A stretch of DNA of 64,000 nucleotides from Muscardinus avellanarius (GCA_963383645.1 OY726557.1:158003599-158067598); one strand, 5' to 3'; counted from the first letter of the stretch, positions 1-12,185 are shown. Notes: generated from the letters alone by a model not told the origin. Made by a program: numbers and translations.

Positions 1-528
1 CCCACCTCATATCATGCATGTTGTCCAAGGACAAAAACCAGAACGACCCATTTCATGCACTCCAATTTAACAAATCGGGAAGCTAGCCACCCCTGTCGAG
101 CTCCAGGGGCTGAGGGAAACGTTCCGGTGCAAGTGTGCAATGTCAGAAGCTCTCTAGGATTCTGCAGTAATGCCATGGACTAGTTTAAACAGCTAAGGTA
201 AATCAATGTGATACAAATAAGAGATTTGAAAGATTTTAGTTAAAATTTCCCCTTTGACACAAGGAACTATAAAAGGGAAAGCAGAAGAGTTCCTGGGCCC
301 TATCTTGGATTCCCCAGCAGAGTTGGATTATGCCCACATTAGAAAGGGTGCATTCTCAAGCCTGTCAAGGTCTAAAAGACTGCCAGACTGCATTCTCTCC
401 CAGGCTCCAGTCATTCCCTTTTCAGAAGGTGGGCACTGGGGTGCCCAGAGCTGGGGTAGGGATGGGGGTCCAGAGCCACATGCCTAGCATTGGGGTCACA
501 TGGCAAACCCTGATTCATTCAACTTATT

Positions 529-735
529 TGTTTTTGTGGTACTTGGGACTGAACCCAGGGGCATTCTACCTCTGAGTTATACTCCCAGGCCTATTTTTTT
601 TTTTTAATTATGAAAGAGTCTCCCTAAGTTGCTGAGGGTCTCACTAAGCTGATGAAGCAGGCCTCGAACCTGTGGTCCTCCTGTTTCAGCCTCCCAAGTA
701 CTGGGGTTATAGGTGTGCACCACCATTCCATGCTT
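529..735 (-). mobile_element. B1-dID SINE
   Basis: Reverse of the dimer: GGACTGAACCCAGGGGCATT (dID end), then CTCCTGTTTCAGCCTCCCAAG (B1 half). Confidence 0.85.
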
Positions 736-1554
736 CTCATTCAATCTAGAAACAGATAAACCCTTTATGAGAATGACACATCCAATAATAGGCAGGGGCC
801 CTCTGTCTGCTCATGTTCTGTACTTTTCTTTCGCAAGCTCGGCCACATCCACACACTGGCAACTCTCAAGTTGTCTCCTGAGAGCTGGTTTCCCACTGCA
901 CTCTTCCCAGCTGCCCTGTTCCTCAACTCCTTGTCTAACCAATCACAGAATACTGCCCATTCAACTCCACTGCCTCTCTTCACAGAGAATGTTCCTCTAT
1001 TCCCACTGCCCTAAGCTTTGTCCACCCTCACACTTCTTGTCTGGACTACTAAAACTGTCCCTAAAGGACCCCAAGACCTCCACCACCATGTTCCCAGATT
1101 TATTGGCTTACCACCCTCTAATTAGCACCCCTCTGGGCACCACCGCTCCCTCATTTTTATTTGTATTCAATGCCCCCCAATTGCACATGAAGCTACTATT
1201 GTCCCCCATTAGTCTACCTGCCCCCGCATCCCCACACCACAAGGGCCAAGGGAATGTACATATGGCCTAATCCATCCTGTAATGCCATTGAAGTCAGCTA
1301 TTAAAACCAACACACACTTCCTCCTTAAAGACATCATATTTCCTAAATGTTTATGGATACATTCTGAACTCCACTGCATGGCACTCTTAAGACTTGCATC
1401 AAGCGGTATCAACTTTCCTGTCCAAATATCCTCTGCCACATCTAAGCATAACTAGCACACCTGCGCTCTGCATTACTGTCATTCCAGACAAATTCGCATG
1501 GCCTTTCTGACTCAAGAAATGACACTCACTCTGCACAGTACATCCTGTTGCTCC

Positions 1555-1830
1555 ATCTCTATCCAGGAACTCTTATTAATCCTTCAAGACCCCACTCAGA
1601 TGCCACCTCCTCTGGGAAGCTCCCTCCAATCCCTCTAGTTGTGAGCCATACTAGCCTGCTGTTCCCCTATAATTCCTGCGTACCTCTACCCTAAGAAGCA
1701 CACTGAATGGCAGTGATCTGTTTGGATACTGGCTTCCCCAGGGACAATGCTACAAGGTCCTTGGTGGCAGGAACCATATCTTTTCCTATGAACCTGGTAC
1801 TGGGCTACACAAAGTATACACTCTGTAAGT
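1555..1830 (+). mobile_element. L2 3'-end-like remnant
   Basis: CCACTCAGATGCCACCTCCTC, GGAAGCTCCCTCC, and later GGCAGGAACCATATC with GTACTGGGC follow the order of the L2 3' end. Confidence 0.6.
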
Positions 1831-2440
1831 GTAGCTAAATCCGTCAGTTAGCCAGAAGACACAATCAAGGGCAAAAATAGGAAGGAAGGTGAAAACGAAG
1901 GATGAAAAGATGCTAATGGTCAGAATACTCGAGCCCAGCCCCCAGCTGCTGCAGAGTCGTGTGCTGCAGACATTTATCAAACTCTCCAGGTTTTAATTTT
2001 CCATCCGTTGAATGGGGGAGAGGCTGTGTGATATCCAGTGTCTTTAACTCTTCCATTCTATCATTCAGTTTATTTTCCTTTAAAGTCTACAATAAAGACA
2101 GACTATAAAACCCTTTGGTAACAATATGACCCAGGAGTCTGGATGCTCCCCATAAGGCCAGCCAGGAGAACTTCTCCTTTGCAGGCCTCTAAACAGAGTT
2201 CCAGAGGCACTAGCAGCAGCCCTGTATTCACCAATCCTATTTCTCTGTTTTGTAGGCAATCTGCAGTTGCCCTCAACTCTTACCCTATGCATCTCGGCCC
2301 AAAAATAGCTTATTAAATATTATACACAAGAAAGTAAACCCTAACGAAAAAAACCCAACATGCCTTCAAAGTAATAAGTACTCAAAACGTGACTGGTGAA
2401 TTTTGGAAAGCTGAGTTGACCCTCTAGGCTTGATAATCAC

Positions 2441-3368
2441 CTGGTAACCCCGTACTCGGGGGGTGGCTGGTACCTCAGGACGGCCACTTCTGTTCTTGCA
2501 GGCTGAGGAGCAGGGTAAGGCTTGACCGTCTCATGGAGCATCCCAGGGTGCTGGTCACTGTAGAAGAGTCCGTGATCCTGGTTCTTGCTGACAGGCGACA
2601 TCATTTGCTTGGTCTTGAAGGGATACTCAGGTGGGGGGCCACGAGGGTCCAACACTTTGCCAGCAGGCTGGGCTGGGGAGGGTCCGCCTCCTGCTTTGAA
2701 GCCCTTCCCGTTCCCTGAGCCAGGGAGGTGCTGCTTGGCCCCATTCCTCTCCAGCGACAGCTGCATGATTCTCTCGCTGAGGGAGCGGACGTGGCCCTGC
2801 TTCAGTTCTTTCAGCGCCTCGTCCTTGTGTGCCTGTCCGCTGTTGGCACGGTTCACCGTGGGCCTGCCCTCCGTGCGGGACTTTTGACTGGTGCCCCCAG
2901 CCACGTAGTAACCGTGGCCCACGGGCCCCTGCTGCTGCTGCTGCTGTTGCTGCTGCTGCCCCCTGAAGAACTGCGACTGGGCTTTGGCCTCCTCGTAGGT
3001 GGGCAGTTCCTCACTGTTCTGCTGGGACTGCGTGGACCGGACCTGTTTCTCCATCACCGTATTGTCCACCTGGTGTTCTTGACCCTGCGGTTCTTGGCGT
3101 GCTGACTGGTAGACCATTTGTGGGTCTTCTTGAGTGAGGTTCTCCGTGGAAGAAAAGTTGTTTGTAGGGTGGGCTGGTCCTGCACTCCCTGAGGCCTGGT
3201 GCTGAATGGCCAGCAGGTTCATGTTCTCGGTCGGGGTGCCATACCGCAGTTGTTCCTGGATCAGCCGCTGTAACACTGTGCCAGCTGCTGCATCCTCGGA
3301 ACCTCTCATTTCCACCTCTGAGATCCTCAGGAAGTTCAGGGAGTGGAAGTTACAGTGAGGATCCTCAA
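2441..3368 (-). CDS. AMOTL1: AMOTL1 coding exon 3 (residues 66-375), WW-binding and LATS-site region
   Basis: This large 928-nt exon has acceptor TTATCTTCCAG above 3368 and a GTGATT donor at 2440-2435. It completes Val66, encodes residues 67-374, and leaves two bases (AG) of codon 375, probably Ser. Recognisable pieces: the block MRGSEDAAAG through QRLIQEQLRYGTPTEN, LPTY at about 187-190, a 10-residue Gln run at about 203-212, HVRSLS at about 258-263 (HxRxxS, LATS kinase consensus, next to the actin-binding part), and PPEY at about 311-314 and 368-371. In the angiomotin family the LPxY/PPxY motifs bind WW domains of YAP/TAZ and NEDD4-type ligases, and LATS phosphorylation of the HxRxxS serine releases actin. 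The frame is fully open with no lesion. The coiled-coil AMOT domain and the C-terminus are outside the window. Confidence 0.98.
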
Positions 3369-3685
3369 CTGGAAGATAAACATTGGGAAAAAGATATGAG
3401 GCTGTTTGCTCCCAAGGAGATGCGTACCTTTAGTATATGTTGAACAATTAACATTCTACCTACAGTAGCATTTAAGGATAAGATTTCAAATACACCATTT
3501 CCTCCATCTACTGAGCAATGTCTCATGGACCTGTTTCTCCTATTCACAGTGATACTACTCCTTCCTCTCCTTTCCCTTTCTTCCTATCCTATCCTTCAGC
3601 CCTCCATTTCCTTTAACTTCTCCAGAGGCCTCTTCTGTTCATCAGAGAAACATAGCCCAGTCTTTCTCACCTAAAAAATACAAAA

Positions 3686-3850
3686 ACCATACTTGGGAGA
3701 CTAAGATAGGAGAATTTCAGGTTATAGGCCAGCCTCATCAACTTAGCAAGACCCTGTTTCAAAATAAAAAATTATAAAAAGGGCCAGGGGTATATCTCAA
3801 AGGTAGAATGCCCCTGTGTTCCTCCCCAGTACCAAAACCAAAAACCAAAA
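3686..3850 (+). mobile_element. B1-dID SINE, 5'-truncated
   Basis: CTTGGGAGACTAAGATAGG, then GACCCTGTTTCAAAATAAA and AGGTAGAATGCCCCTGTG. The first part of the B1 half is missing. Confidence 0.8.
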
Positions 3851-4549
3851 AACAGCCCCATCATTCCCATATTAAAAAAAAAAAAGCCAAAACCAAAATC
3901 AAACACAAAGAAACCACCTTCTTTTAACCCTGCACCTCTCCTTTCCTTCTCTTGTCTCCAGTAAGCACTCTACACTTGCTGTCTCCAGGTTCCAAATGCT
4001 CCCTCTACTCTTCTGATTAGTAACCAAATCCCAGAGTTTTCCAGCTCTCATATTACACACCTAACCTTTCTGAAGCACTAGAGACAGATGATCACCCACC
4101 TCTTAAAATGCTCTCCTAATTTGTCATCCAGGAAGTGCCTCCTTCTGCCTCTCACACTCCTCTGGCTCCCTCTTCTACTCCGCACTTCCCCCCGCTTCAT
4201 CCTGAGCGCTCTTCCAGGATCACTCAACAGAATCTCTACCCTCGCCTTCAACTCCTGAGTCAGGACCCTACATCTACACGGCAGCCAGCAGCTGCACGAG
4301 TCTCCCTCTCCCCACACGCTTACCCACACCCACCCCTGGGCCCCCACCCCAGCTACTTTTTGTCAAGCCAGAGTCTTAGGAGCTTTATATAATTTCTTCC
4401 TCTCCCTTACCCCCAACTTCCACTTAGTTACCACCTGTCAATCTGCCTCCTAAACACCTCCGTCAACCCTCTTAATTCCCACGCCAATCTCCAAGTTTAT
4501 TATGAATGACTGCAACATAACTATAAGAACTATTTTAAAAATATGTATG

Positions 4550-4745
4550 ATGTGTCAAGTATTGCACTAAACTCTCTCCATGTGTTAGTCTATTCCACAT
4601 ACAATCCTATGAAGCAGATATTAACTCCCCCAGATTACAGAAGACAAGAGGCTCAGAGAAGGTAAATCACAGAAACCGTAGAGGTCAGAAGAGGCACCGC
4701 CAGGATCTGACTCTAAATTTCTGTTCATTTCCCAACATTGCAACC
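4550..4745 (+). mobile_element. MIR/L2-class remnant
   Basis: Order CACTAAACTCTCTCCATGTG, CCTATGAAGCAGATATTAAC, GAGGCTCAGAGAAGGTAAAT follows a common ancient SINE/L2 pattern. Confidence 0.5.
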
Positions 4746-5527
4746 ACTGACATCTCAGATCCAGAGCATTCCAACGTGTCCTTATCTATACCCCTGACTC
4801 TAGTCTCACTTCCACTTCCAAACTCACCCCACCCCCAGGCCCCACCCCACTCTCCACGCTACCTTGAAAAATTGTTCCAACAGGAAAATCTAATCATATT
4901 ACATATCTGCACAAAATCTCCCAATAATTAATTACAAGATGAAGCTGATATTCCATCCTATGCTGTAGCAGGCACTGCCCACCTACCCAGCAACATTTCA
5001 TGTCACTCCTGCACTACACTGGTGGTAACTCCTCCGGTAATGCCTAGGCAGATATAGTTTCCGAGACACTCTCTCTACACCCCCTAGGCCTGTGCTGGCA
5101 TTCTTCTCTTTCCTTAGAAAGAGACAATTCACCATGTCTCTTAGGAAATTCCAAGCTTTAAGTGGAAGCTCCAAAGCTACCTTCTGAGTCAAACTTTTCC
5201 TACTACAGTAGAGCAGGCGGGGGCCTCCTTCTCTAAACTTCCATCTGCATATGCTGACACGTGTATATAGTGTCAACACTTGCTGACAGTGGAGCAATTA
5301 TCACTGTAGGTGGCAATTACTTATTCACACAAGACCCTAAACTCCACAAAAGCAAGACTCAAGTCTTCTCATCTGTGTTTCTCCAGCACACAGCTCAATG
5401 CCAGTGTCAACTATTTAGCCAGTAAAAGAATACCTACATGAGCCTCATGAAATAGAATGCCTAGTTTATTTTACAACACTATGAAGTACTAAGGATATTA
5501 TGTAGAATTATGAAAACAAAAATTCCA

Positions 5528-5645
5528 CCAGTTACTACTGGCATGAGCTTGAACAAATCACTTTACTCTGAGCCTCAATATCCTGTCTTGTAAATTGAGA
5601 GAAGTGGACTACAGCATCTCTAGACAGCCTGCAGTTCTATAGTTC
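5528..5645 (+). mobile_element. MIR remnant
   Basis: GAGCTTGAACAAATCACTTTA, CTGAGCCTCAATATCCTGTC and a following GAGAGAAGTGGACTACA match the MIR core region. Confidence 0.55.
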
Positions 5646-5895
5646 CAAGCAACGGCAGCTCTATCTTATTGTACAGATATACAGAGAATACATTATTTCC
5701 CCCTCCCCCTACAAAAAAACCCCTTTCTTCCTCAAGTATATGTCTTTTTCTCATATGAACCATCCAACTAGAAATTTCCTATTTGCTTTTGACCCTTTCT
5801 CTCCTCTGTGCCTCACATTTAATCAACTGCCAAGCTAGATTTTTTTCATTCTATAATGCAATGAGGAAAAAATTAAAGTGGTGTGACTGCTTACA

Positions 5896-5897
<2 letters not shown>

Positions 5898-5938
<41 letters not shown>
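5898..5938. repeat. (TA)n microsatellite
   Basis: About 20 perfect TA units in intron 2. Confidence 0.95.
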
Positions 5939-5939
<1 letters not shown>

Positions 5940-6179
5940 TAATATATCTGTACATATGTTTACACAGACAGATATCACTGCAAGGTTTACAATTCTATTT
6001 TTGGCAAAGATTGCTAAGGGTTAAATCCCTTTTATTTTTTTGGTAATAAGATTTGAGATAGGGTGTAAGTAAATGACATTTTAGTGTCCTTGCAATAGCA
6101 AAAGGCAGCAGCTCTAAGTTGGCCACCTAATATTCTTTAGGAAATTTCATATTCATGATAGAATTCAGAATGAAGCCCT

Positions 6180-6470
6180 AATTTCCACACCAATGTGCTC
6201 TTCCATGAAGTCCTCAGTACCCCCCTCAACCCTCCCTGGGTGCCAGGTTTCTTCACCAGCTGCTGAGATATCGTGACTAGCTGCCTAAAACCTTCTGTGT
6301 CTAGCCTCTTCTTCCAATCCACACTGAACTTATTATCTGCTTTCTCTACTAGATTTCAAGCTCCTGTGGCAGAGAGAATTGTCTGCTATGACTGGGGCTG
6401 TATCCCTGTGCCCAGGGCAGTGCCCGATGCACAGAAGCATTCAGGAAATAACTGCTGAGCAAAATAAAGA
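6180..6470 (+). mobile_element. L2 3'-end-like remnant
   Basis: TTCAAGCTCCTGTGGCAGAGA, CCAGGGCAGTGCCCGATGC and CATTCAGGAAATAACTGCTGA follow the L2 3' end order. Confidence 0.5.
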
Positions 6471-7001
6471 ATTTCACAGACTGGCTCCTGAAACTCAGCC
6501 TTCATCATGTGGCTCTCCTCTGCCCCGGGCAAAAATAAAAGAACTAAATATCTCACCTTTGTGACTTTAGGCAAATTATTTGCCTTCTTTGAACCTCTCT
6601 CCTCTAAAAAATAAGAGTCTAAAATATTTGCCTTGTGGAACATATGTGAAGTATACAGAGTCAAACTTATTCCTTACTCTAGAGACTATATAATATGTGG
6701 AATGAACACCCAAAATTTAACAATAAAAAGATATTACCAAAACTAAGTCCATACAAGATGAATTGCCAAATAATTGTAATAATGAACAACTCAAAAGACA
6801 TATCAATGCAGTTCAACTAGGCTGCTCATTCATTCAACAAATACATACTGAGTTCATACATATGTGCAGGTACTGAAGTTAAGAGACTGAAGAGGACAGA
6901 ACTCTTAGCCTCTCAGGGTAATGGATCTGAAAGGCTTAATAGATTAAGTATATTTAAATAAGAATAAAATTTTTAAAATAAAACTAGAATAAAAACTTGA
7001 A

Positions 7002-7401
7002 TGAGTCAGGCATGGTAGTACATGCCTATAATCCAAGTACTTAAGAAGCTGAGACAGCCAGGTGTGGTGGCACACGCTTGTAATCCCCGCACTTGGGAGG
7101 CAGAGACAGGAGGATTGCGCAGGTTTAAAGCCAGTCGCACTGGCTTAAGAGACCCTGTTTCCAAATATAAAAAAATGTATAAAATAGGTCTGGGAGTGTA
7201 TCCCAGAGGCAGAAGGGCTTCCAGGAACCCCAGTACCAAAAAAAAAAAAAGAAGCTGAGACAGGAGGATCGAAGGTTTCAAACTAGCCTCAATACCTTAG
7301 TGAGCTCTTCAGAAACTTAGTAAACCCGTTTTAAAATTAAAAAATGAAATGATTCTGAGGGCATAGCTCGGAGGTAGAATGTCCCTGGGTTCAATCCCCA
7401 G

Positions 7402-7403
<2 letters not shown>
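7002..7403 (+). mobile_element. Old B1-dID SINE, split by a younger SINE
   Basis: Left part CAGGCATGGTAGTACATGCC (7002-7057) and right part GAAGCTGAGACAGGAGGATC to TTCAATCCCCAGG (7264-7403) are one element interrupted at 7058-7248. Confidence 0.85.
7058..7248 (+). mobile_element. Young-subfamily B1-dID SINE nested in the older SINE
   Basis: AAGAAGCTGAGACAG flanks it at 7043-7057 and 7249-7263 (target duplication). It shows the young signature AATCCCCGCACTTGGGAGGC and AGAAGGGCTTCCAGGAACCCC. Confidence 0.92.

Positions 7404-7405
<2 letters not shown>

Positions 7406-7436
<31 letters not shown>
7406..7436. repeat. (AC)n microsatellite
   Basis: AC run grown from the tail of the SINE before it. 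Confidence 0.95.
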
Positions 7437-7443
<7 letters not shown>

Positions 7444-7979
7444 AACAAAAATATAACTCTAATGGAAAATGATTTATTTGGAAAAATAATAAATGGAATG
7501 GGTCTCAACAACCACAAAAACTATTGAATTCCTTTTTTACTGAAGAGAAAAATGAATTATTAGCACATCTGGCAAGAAATAATATCCTTCCCCTAATGTG
7601 GTTTTAAAGAATCCTTTGTAGTTTTACCAATTTCAAAAGCCCTCAGAAATAGGCAGGAAGTTTTTACCAAGGAGCAAAGTTCCTTCCCTACTACGGTCTT
7701 AAATGCTTTCTTCTATATTTCTGAATTACTTGCAAAAAAAAAAATAAATAAAGATGAAAGATTCTGAGAAAGGGTAGGTAAAACTGTTTAAAAATTAGAG
7801 AAAAATAGCGACTAAATGATGTAACTCTGAAGTTCCTCCATACTTAAATATGACTCTCAGAAAGAAATTCACATATTAGAGTAAATTAGTCTTATTAACA
7901 TTATAACACAACATGAATGAAAATAAGGCACCTACCACAGACAACCAGTAATCCAATATGCTGAATATTTACTTACTTC

Positions 7980-8145
7980 TTTTTTTATTTTGTGATACTG
8001 GGGATAAGCCAAATGGGGCTCTACCACTGAGCTACAACCCTAGCCCTTTTTATTTTTTATTTTGAAAGGTCTCACTAAGTTACCATACACTGGCCTAGAA
8101 CCTCCAGAGTCCTCTTATCTCAGCCTTCCAAGCACCAGTATGTTG
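7980..8145 (-). mobile_element. B1-dID SINE, decayed
   Basis: GTGATACTGGGGATAAGCC, ACCACTGAGCTACAACCCTAG and ATCTCAGCCTTCCAAGCACC. Confidence 0.8.
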
Positions 8146-8187
8146 ATTTTTAGGATAAGAATAAAGAATACAGAAAAGTCTGAATTA

Positions 8188-8517
8188 CAGTAGTCCCCTC
8201 TTATCCTTGGGCCATAAATTCCAAGACTTCCCAGGGATGCCTGAAACTGAGGATGGTACTGAACCCTACATATGCCACATTTTTCCCTATGGATGATAAA
8301 GTTTAATTTACAAATAGGTATGCTAAGAGTCTAATAAAAATAACTGATAATAAATGAAATAGAATTAAAACAATATTGTAATAAAAGTTCTTTAAGATGT
8401 ATACATTTTTCTTTCTGGTTTTTTTTTTTTTTTTTTCACTTAGTACTTTCAGAGCACAGTTGACCTTGGGTAGCTGAAGTTGAGGAAAGTGAAATCTCAG
8501 AAAAGAGAAGACTACTG
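8188..8517. mobile_element. Tigger/MER2-type DNA transposon remnant
   Basis: It begins CAGTAGTCCCC after a TA and ends GACTACTG, the inverse of the start. Internal phrases GGGATGCCTGAAACTGAGG and ATGATAAAGTTTAATTT match pogo-class Tigger elements. A T-run at about 8420 may be a later expansion. Confidence 0.75.
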
Positions 8518-8585
8518 CACCAAAAGAGATAAAGAAAACATAAGGTCATTCTGCTTTCCCAATGCAAGCCAGAGAAAGGACTTAC

Positions 8586-8732
8586 CAATTTTCTCCCTGA
8601 CACTGCTGTTTGCCTCCACCGTCAAAACAGACGCTTCATGCCTCCCAGAGTAGAGCTGGAAGTCTGGGAAAAAGTAGTTGGGGTCTTCTATCTGCACAGG
8701 ACTGCCGGGGCTGAAGCAGGTAGGAGGGGGAG
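8586..8732 (-). CDS. AMOTL1: AMOTL1 coding exon 2 (residues 17-66)
   Basis: This 147-nt internal exon has a pyrimidine-rich acceptor ending CAG just above 8732 and a GTAAGT donor at 8585-8580. It starts with two bases finishing Ala17, holds 48 whole codons and ends with the first base of Val66. The translation contains PDFQLYSGRHEAS and REKI, which I recognise from AMOTL1 of other mammals. No folded domain is known here; this is the disordered N-terminal region before the WW-binding motifs. Both flanking phases fit coding exons 1 and 3. The short upstream ORF that begins in exon 1 ends at a TAG in this exon (8690-8688). Confidence 0.95.
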
Positions 8733-10159
8733 CTGGGGAAAGGAAGTGGCATGTATGTTAGTGCCAATCAACTGCCCCCTCCTTCCTGTGTGATTCACGA
8801 GAGCCCAAAAGGCATTCTCCCACATTCTGACCCGCAGCGGGAGCGCCATCTTTTTGATTCATAAAATTCCAAAGTTACTATTCAGAATTATCGCAAGTCC
8901 AGCCACCCACCAGAATGACCCCCGAGGTCAACCTAACCATCTCCAAGACACTCTGGGCAGAGGCATGAACGCTTTCACACACCCAGTCGCAAGGGCTGCA
9001 ACAGCAGCACCAAGTCCCGTTGTAAAGGAACAAGTCACCAAGTTGGCACTGATCGAGGTGGGTTAGATAGAAAGAGGGTGGCAGAGAGGGCAGAAAAGGA
9101 AAACCACCGGTGCAAAGGGCAGCTGTCTCTCAAAATGTATAAAAGATACAGAAATGGGCTGTCACTTTGCCAGGCCACATGTTAGTAAGATGTCCCAGTC
9201 CGGGTCAGGACTCCTGGCCTCTCTCGAAGGTTTCTTAAGTCTTAAGTTACGGTGTGAAGCTGGGCTTCTGGGTTCTGGGCCTCTGCCAAGCACCGGCCTG
9301 TCCGCTCCAGTTTATCTGCTTCACACACAAACCAGAGCGTGCTTCCTGTCCAATTAAACGTGACACTGCGCTCCGCCCTACATCGCTGTACAGGAGATAC
9401 CGCTACAATCACAATGACAGTGAATGCGCATGCTATGTCCATGGGAACTTTCAGCAGTGTGGGGCAGCCTGTTTGCTCCCTTTGCTGATTTCTCTGCCTG
9501 GGCACCAAGTTTAAGGCTCTTTTTGACAAAAGCAACTTAGTTTACTCTAAGGAGTCATACTCTTTAAGAAATTAAAATCTTTGTCACAAAGATAATTCCA
9601 CTAGAAGAAAAACAATGTTTTTCAGCAATGGGTTCAAATTGGTCACTTGAATATCTTCCTAGGTTTGTTATCTACCTGTTTCCCACAAGGCTGAACTACT
9701 AGTAAGGGACGACACATACCATGGGCTGTTAAGATGGAAATGTGCCTATCTTCTTTCTGAGTCTCTAAGGAAACTCAGAACGTGAAACAACATTTGCTTG
9801 TTTACTCACCTGTATCAAAGGCACAACTGTCTTCAAGAAAAAGATTTTGATAACTAGAATATTTATCTTACAGATTTAAAATAATGAAATCACCTTAAAA
9901 ATGAATTTAGAGCAAGTATGAATGACACATTGCATGGAGATATTATAATTCAAATGGATAAGACAGTACTTGTCAACTTTTGTTTTTTTCCAGCCAAGTT
10001 GCAAGGACTATTCTGAAAAGAAAATCAGCCCCTTTCTGGGCCTCATCCTCTACATCTATAAATCTGAAAGTCTAGGGCTAAAATTACATCCTAAATGTTT
10101 TAGATCCAAAGTCAAACCCTGACCTGGCTTCTCCTTTTAGGCAGGTGAGAAACTAAGGA

Positions 10160-10295
10160 GGTACAAGGTATACTCTTGACTGCACATTACAATCACCCAG
10201 GGATCTTTCAAAACCCAGCACCCAGGCCTCAATTACCAGAATCTCTGGGAGCAGTGTGCAGCCAAAGTTGGGAAGCCCAAAGCTAGAGGGTGAAC
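10160..10295. mobile_element. hAT-Charlie MITE remnant
   Basis: TGCACATTACAATCACCCAGG and CCAGAATCTCTGGGAGC fit MER5A-type sequence; ends are decayed. Confidence 0.55.
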
Positions 10296-10499
10296 CATGC
10301 CCACACAAGAAAGAAAACATAAAATGCCTTTGCACCTCACCCTATCCCTCCCACCAAGTCAGAATACAAGAGGAGCTCAGGGCCATGAGCTTCAATCAAA
10401 GTGCAGTGTTTTCCTAAAATACATCTAGGTCATGAATGGCATGCAGCATCATGTTACAACTTCAGGAGATACCATCTAGTCACATGATTAAGAATTTTA

Positions 10500-10731
10500 T
10501 TGATTGATTTATTTATTGATTGATTGATTGACTTGCTTATGAGTTGTGTATGTGTGATATTGAGAATTAAACCCAGAAGCATTCTATCTCTGAGATACTC
10601 ACTAACCCTATTTTATTTTACATCTTAAAACAGGGTCTCACTAAGTTGCTGAGTTTGCCCTCAAACCTACGATCCTCTTGTCTCAGCCTTCCAAGGACTT
10701 GGGATTACAGGCATGCATCAACACTCCCAGC
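10500..10731 (-). mobile_element. B1-dID SINE with target duplication
   Basis: TAAGAATTTTA flanks at 10489-10499 and 10732-10742. It includes a GATT-rich tail at its plus-left side and a reversed B1 half ending CATCAACACTCCCAGC. Confidence 0.88.
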
Positions 10732-11122
10732 TAAGAATTTTAAATGAGATGGAAGCAAAGTACTAATAAAATTAAGATATATATGTATATACAAATGCAT
10801 GCACAGGAGGCCGTAGGTATGTGTGTGCTTTCAGTATTGAGCTCAGAATGGGCCCCTGCACTCAGCCCTCCACAGTCACTACTTGGATGTATTGCCACTG
10901 CATTGGTAACAATTACTTTTCCACACCTTTCCACACCATGGGACACATGACCTGCCATCTGAAAGTAGGTTCAAGAGCTCCAGGCCACAGAACATTATAC
11001 AGAGGACAGTCTTTGAAGGGGCCCATGAACCAAAGGCATCAAAGATATGCTACCTTTCACCATTTTGCTCTCAACCTTATGAAAGAACTAATGCACTCCA
11101 CTGGTCACAGAATGTTCATGGA

Positions 11123-11123
<1 letters not shown>

Positions 11124-11162
<39 letters not shown>
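11124..11162. repeat. (AC)n microsatellite
   Basis: About 19 AC units, not next to a SINE. Confidence 0.95.
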
Positions 11163-11164
<2 letters not shown>

Positions 11165-11585
11165 CACACTCTGAGGAACACAAGCCCAACCACAGGTCAA
11201 TGAACATTTAAGACTTCTTTATTCTCACTTGGGAGCTCACACAGTCATTGCCTTACAGTGCCTCGCTCCTGGGTGCTGAAGAGAGCTGCGCAACAGGCCC
11301 TGCAGGCACACAGGCTCAGCCTTCATCCCCTCCACTGCAGCCCAGAAACAGCCAGGTGAGCGACCCCTGCACTGACTCAGACTCCTTGCCTTCTCACTTG
11401 TGGGACAAGGAAAAGTGGCAGCGATGTATGTCATATCACAGGGCCAGCCAGTGTGGATTCCTGGGCCACACGGAAGAAGTCTAAGAGAGAACCTGGTCCT
11501 GTTCCACATGGACCACATCCTCCCTGCTTATTTTAGTCTACTGTCCTCGTTGGGAATATCTGCAGCACAGGCTGGGCCTATTTTC

Positions 11586-11735
11586 TTCTCTTTTGTTGGG
11601 ACTGAACACAGGGGCCTTCTAACTTTGAGCTACGCCCCCAGCTACCCCCTTTTTTGTGGTAATAGGGATTGAACCCAGGAGCATTCTACCTGAGTGATAG
11701 CCCCCGCCCTCTTTTATGTTTGATTTTTATTTTTT
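11586..11735 (-). mobile_element. Two tandem dID halves without B1
   Basis: GGGACTGAACACAGGGGCC then GCTACGCCCCCAGC, followed by a second GGGATTGAACCCAGGAGCATT with AGCCCCCGCCC. No B1 half follows. Confidence 0.65.
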
Positions 11736-11884
11736 TAACTAAAATATCATTTCTTAATTAAAACATTAAAATATAAAAGTATCCTTGTAATAGAATGTAA
11801 AGACAAAGTGAACATATTCGTGGCTATGATGTCCCATATTTATGGAACATGCTCCTCTGTCCTTTCCCTTCTTTGACACTGCTC

Positions 11885-12055
11885 ACCAACATATTCTTTA
11901 AAACATTTTTATCAGTGGATTGTCATCGTACATGACAGTGAGATCCATAGTGATACATTCATACACGCATATAACATTATACAGTCTGCTTCTTTCCCTG
12001 TCTCTCCCCTTTCCTTCTCCTTCTCCATATTTTGAGGCAGTCTCCACTCAATTCC
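11885..12055 (-). mobile_element. Probable L1 3'UTR fragment, antisense
   Basis: Stretch with ATTGTCATCGTACATGACAG and a following pyrimidine-rich run (CCCCTTTCCTTCTCC), resembling a reversed G-rich L1 3'UTR. Family call is tentative. Confidence 0.4.
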
Positions 12056-12185
12056 AGTTTTCCTATTCTAAGTACATAGGCCCCATACCTGAACTCCTTG
12101 GCCGCCTTACTTCTGCTTTTAATCTGGTGAGCTTCAATATGTAATTCCCAAGTTCTCACACTCAGTCTGTGATTCTTTCCTTTTA

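Larger units (their letters stand above)
1..2440 (-). other. AMOTL1: AMOTL1 intron 3 (partial)
   Basis: Sequence after the exon 3 donor, running off the left edge. It holds one minus-strand SINE (about 529-735), an L2-like stretch (about 1555-1830) and otherwise no feature I recognise. The open frames at 713-1270 and elsewhere show no family similarity and lack splice or codon support. Confidence 0.8.
3369..8585 (-). other. AMOTL1: AMOTL1 intron 2
   Basis: The intron runs from a GTAAGT donor below 8586 to the CAG acceptor above 3368. It contains a truncated SINE (3686-3850), MIR/L2-like remnants, a TA microsatellite, a nested SINE pair (7002-7403) with a CA run, a minus SINE (7980-8145) and a Tigger-type element (8188-8517). 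About 3850-4550 and 4750-5520 show nothing recognisable beyond low-complexity tracts. Confidence 0.85.

Noticed and set aside
713..1270. 185-codon open frame on the plus strand
   Set aside because: No domain or family resemblance, and it lies antisense in an AMOTL1 intron. It also overlaps a SINE end; probably chance.
10821..11174. 117-codon frame ending in His-Thr repeats
   Set aside because: The repeats are the translated AC microsatellite; the rest has no similarity to any family I know.
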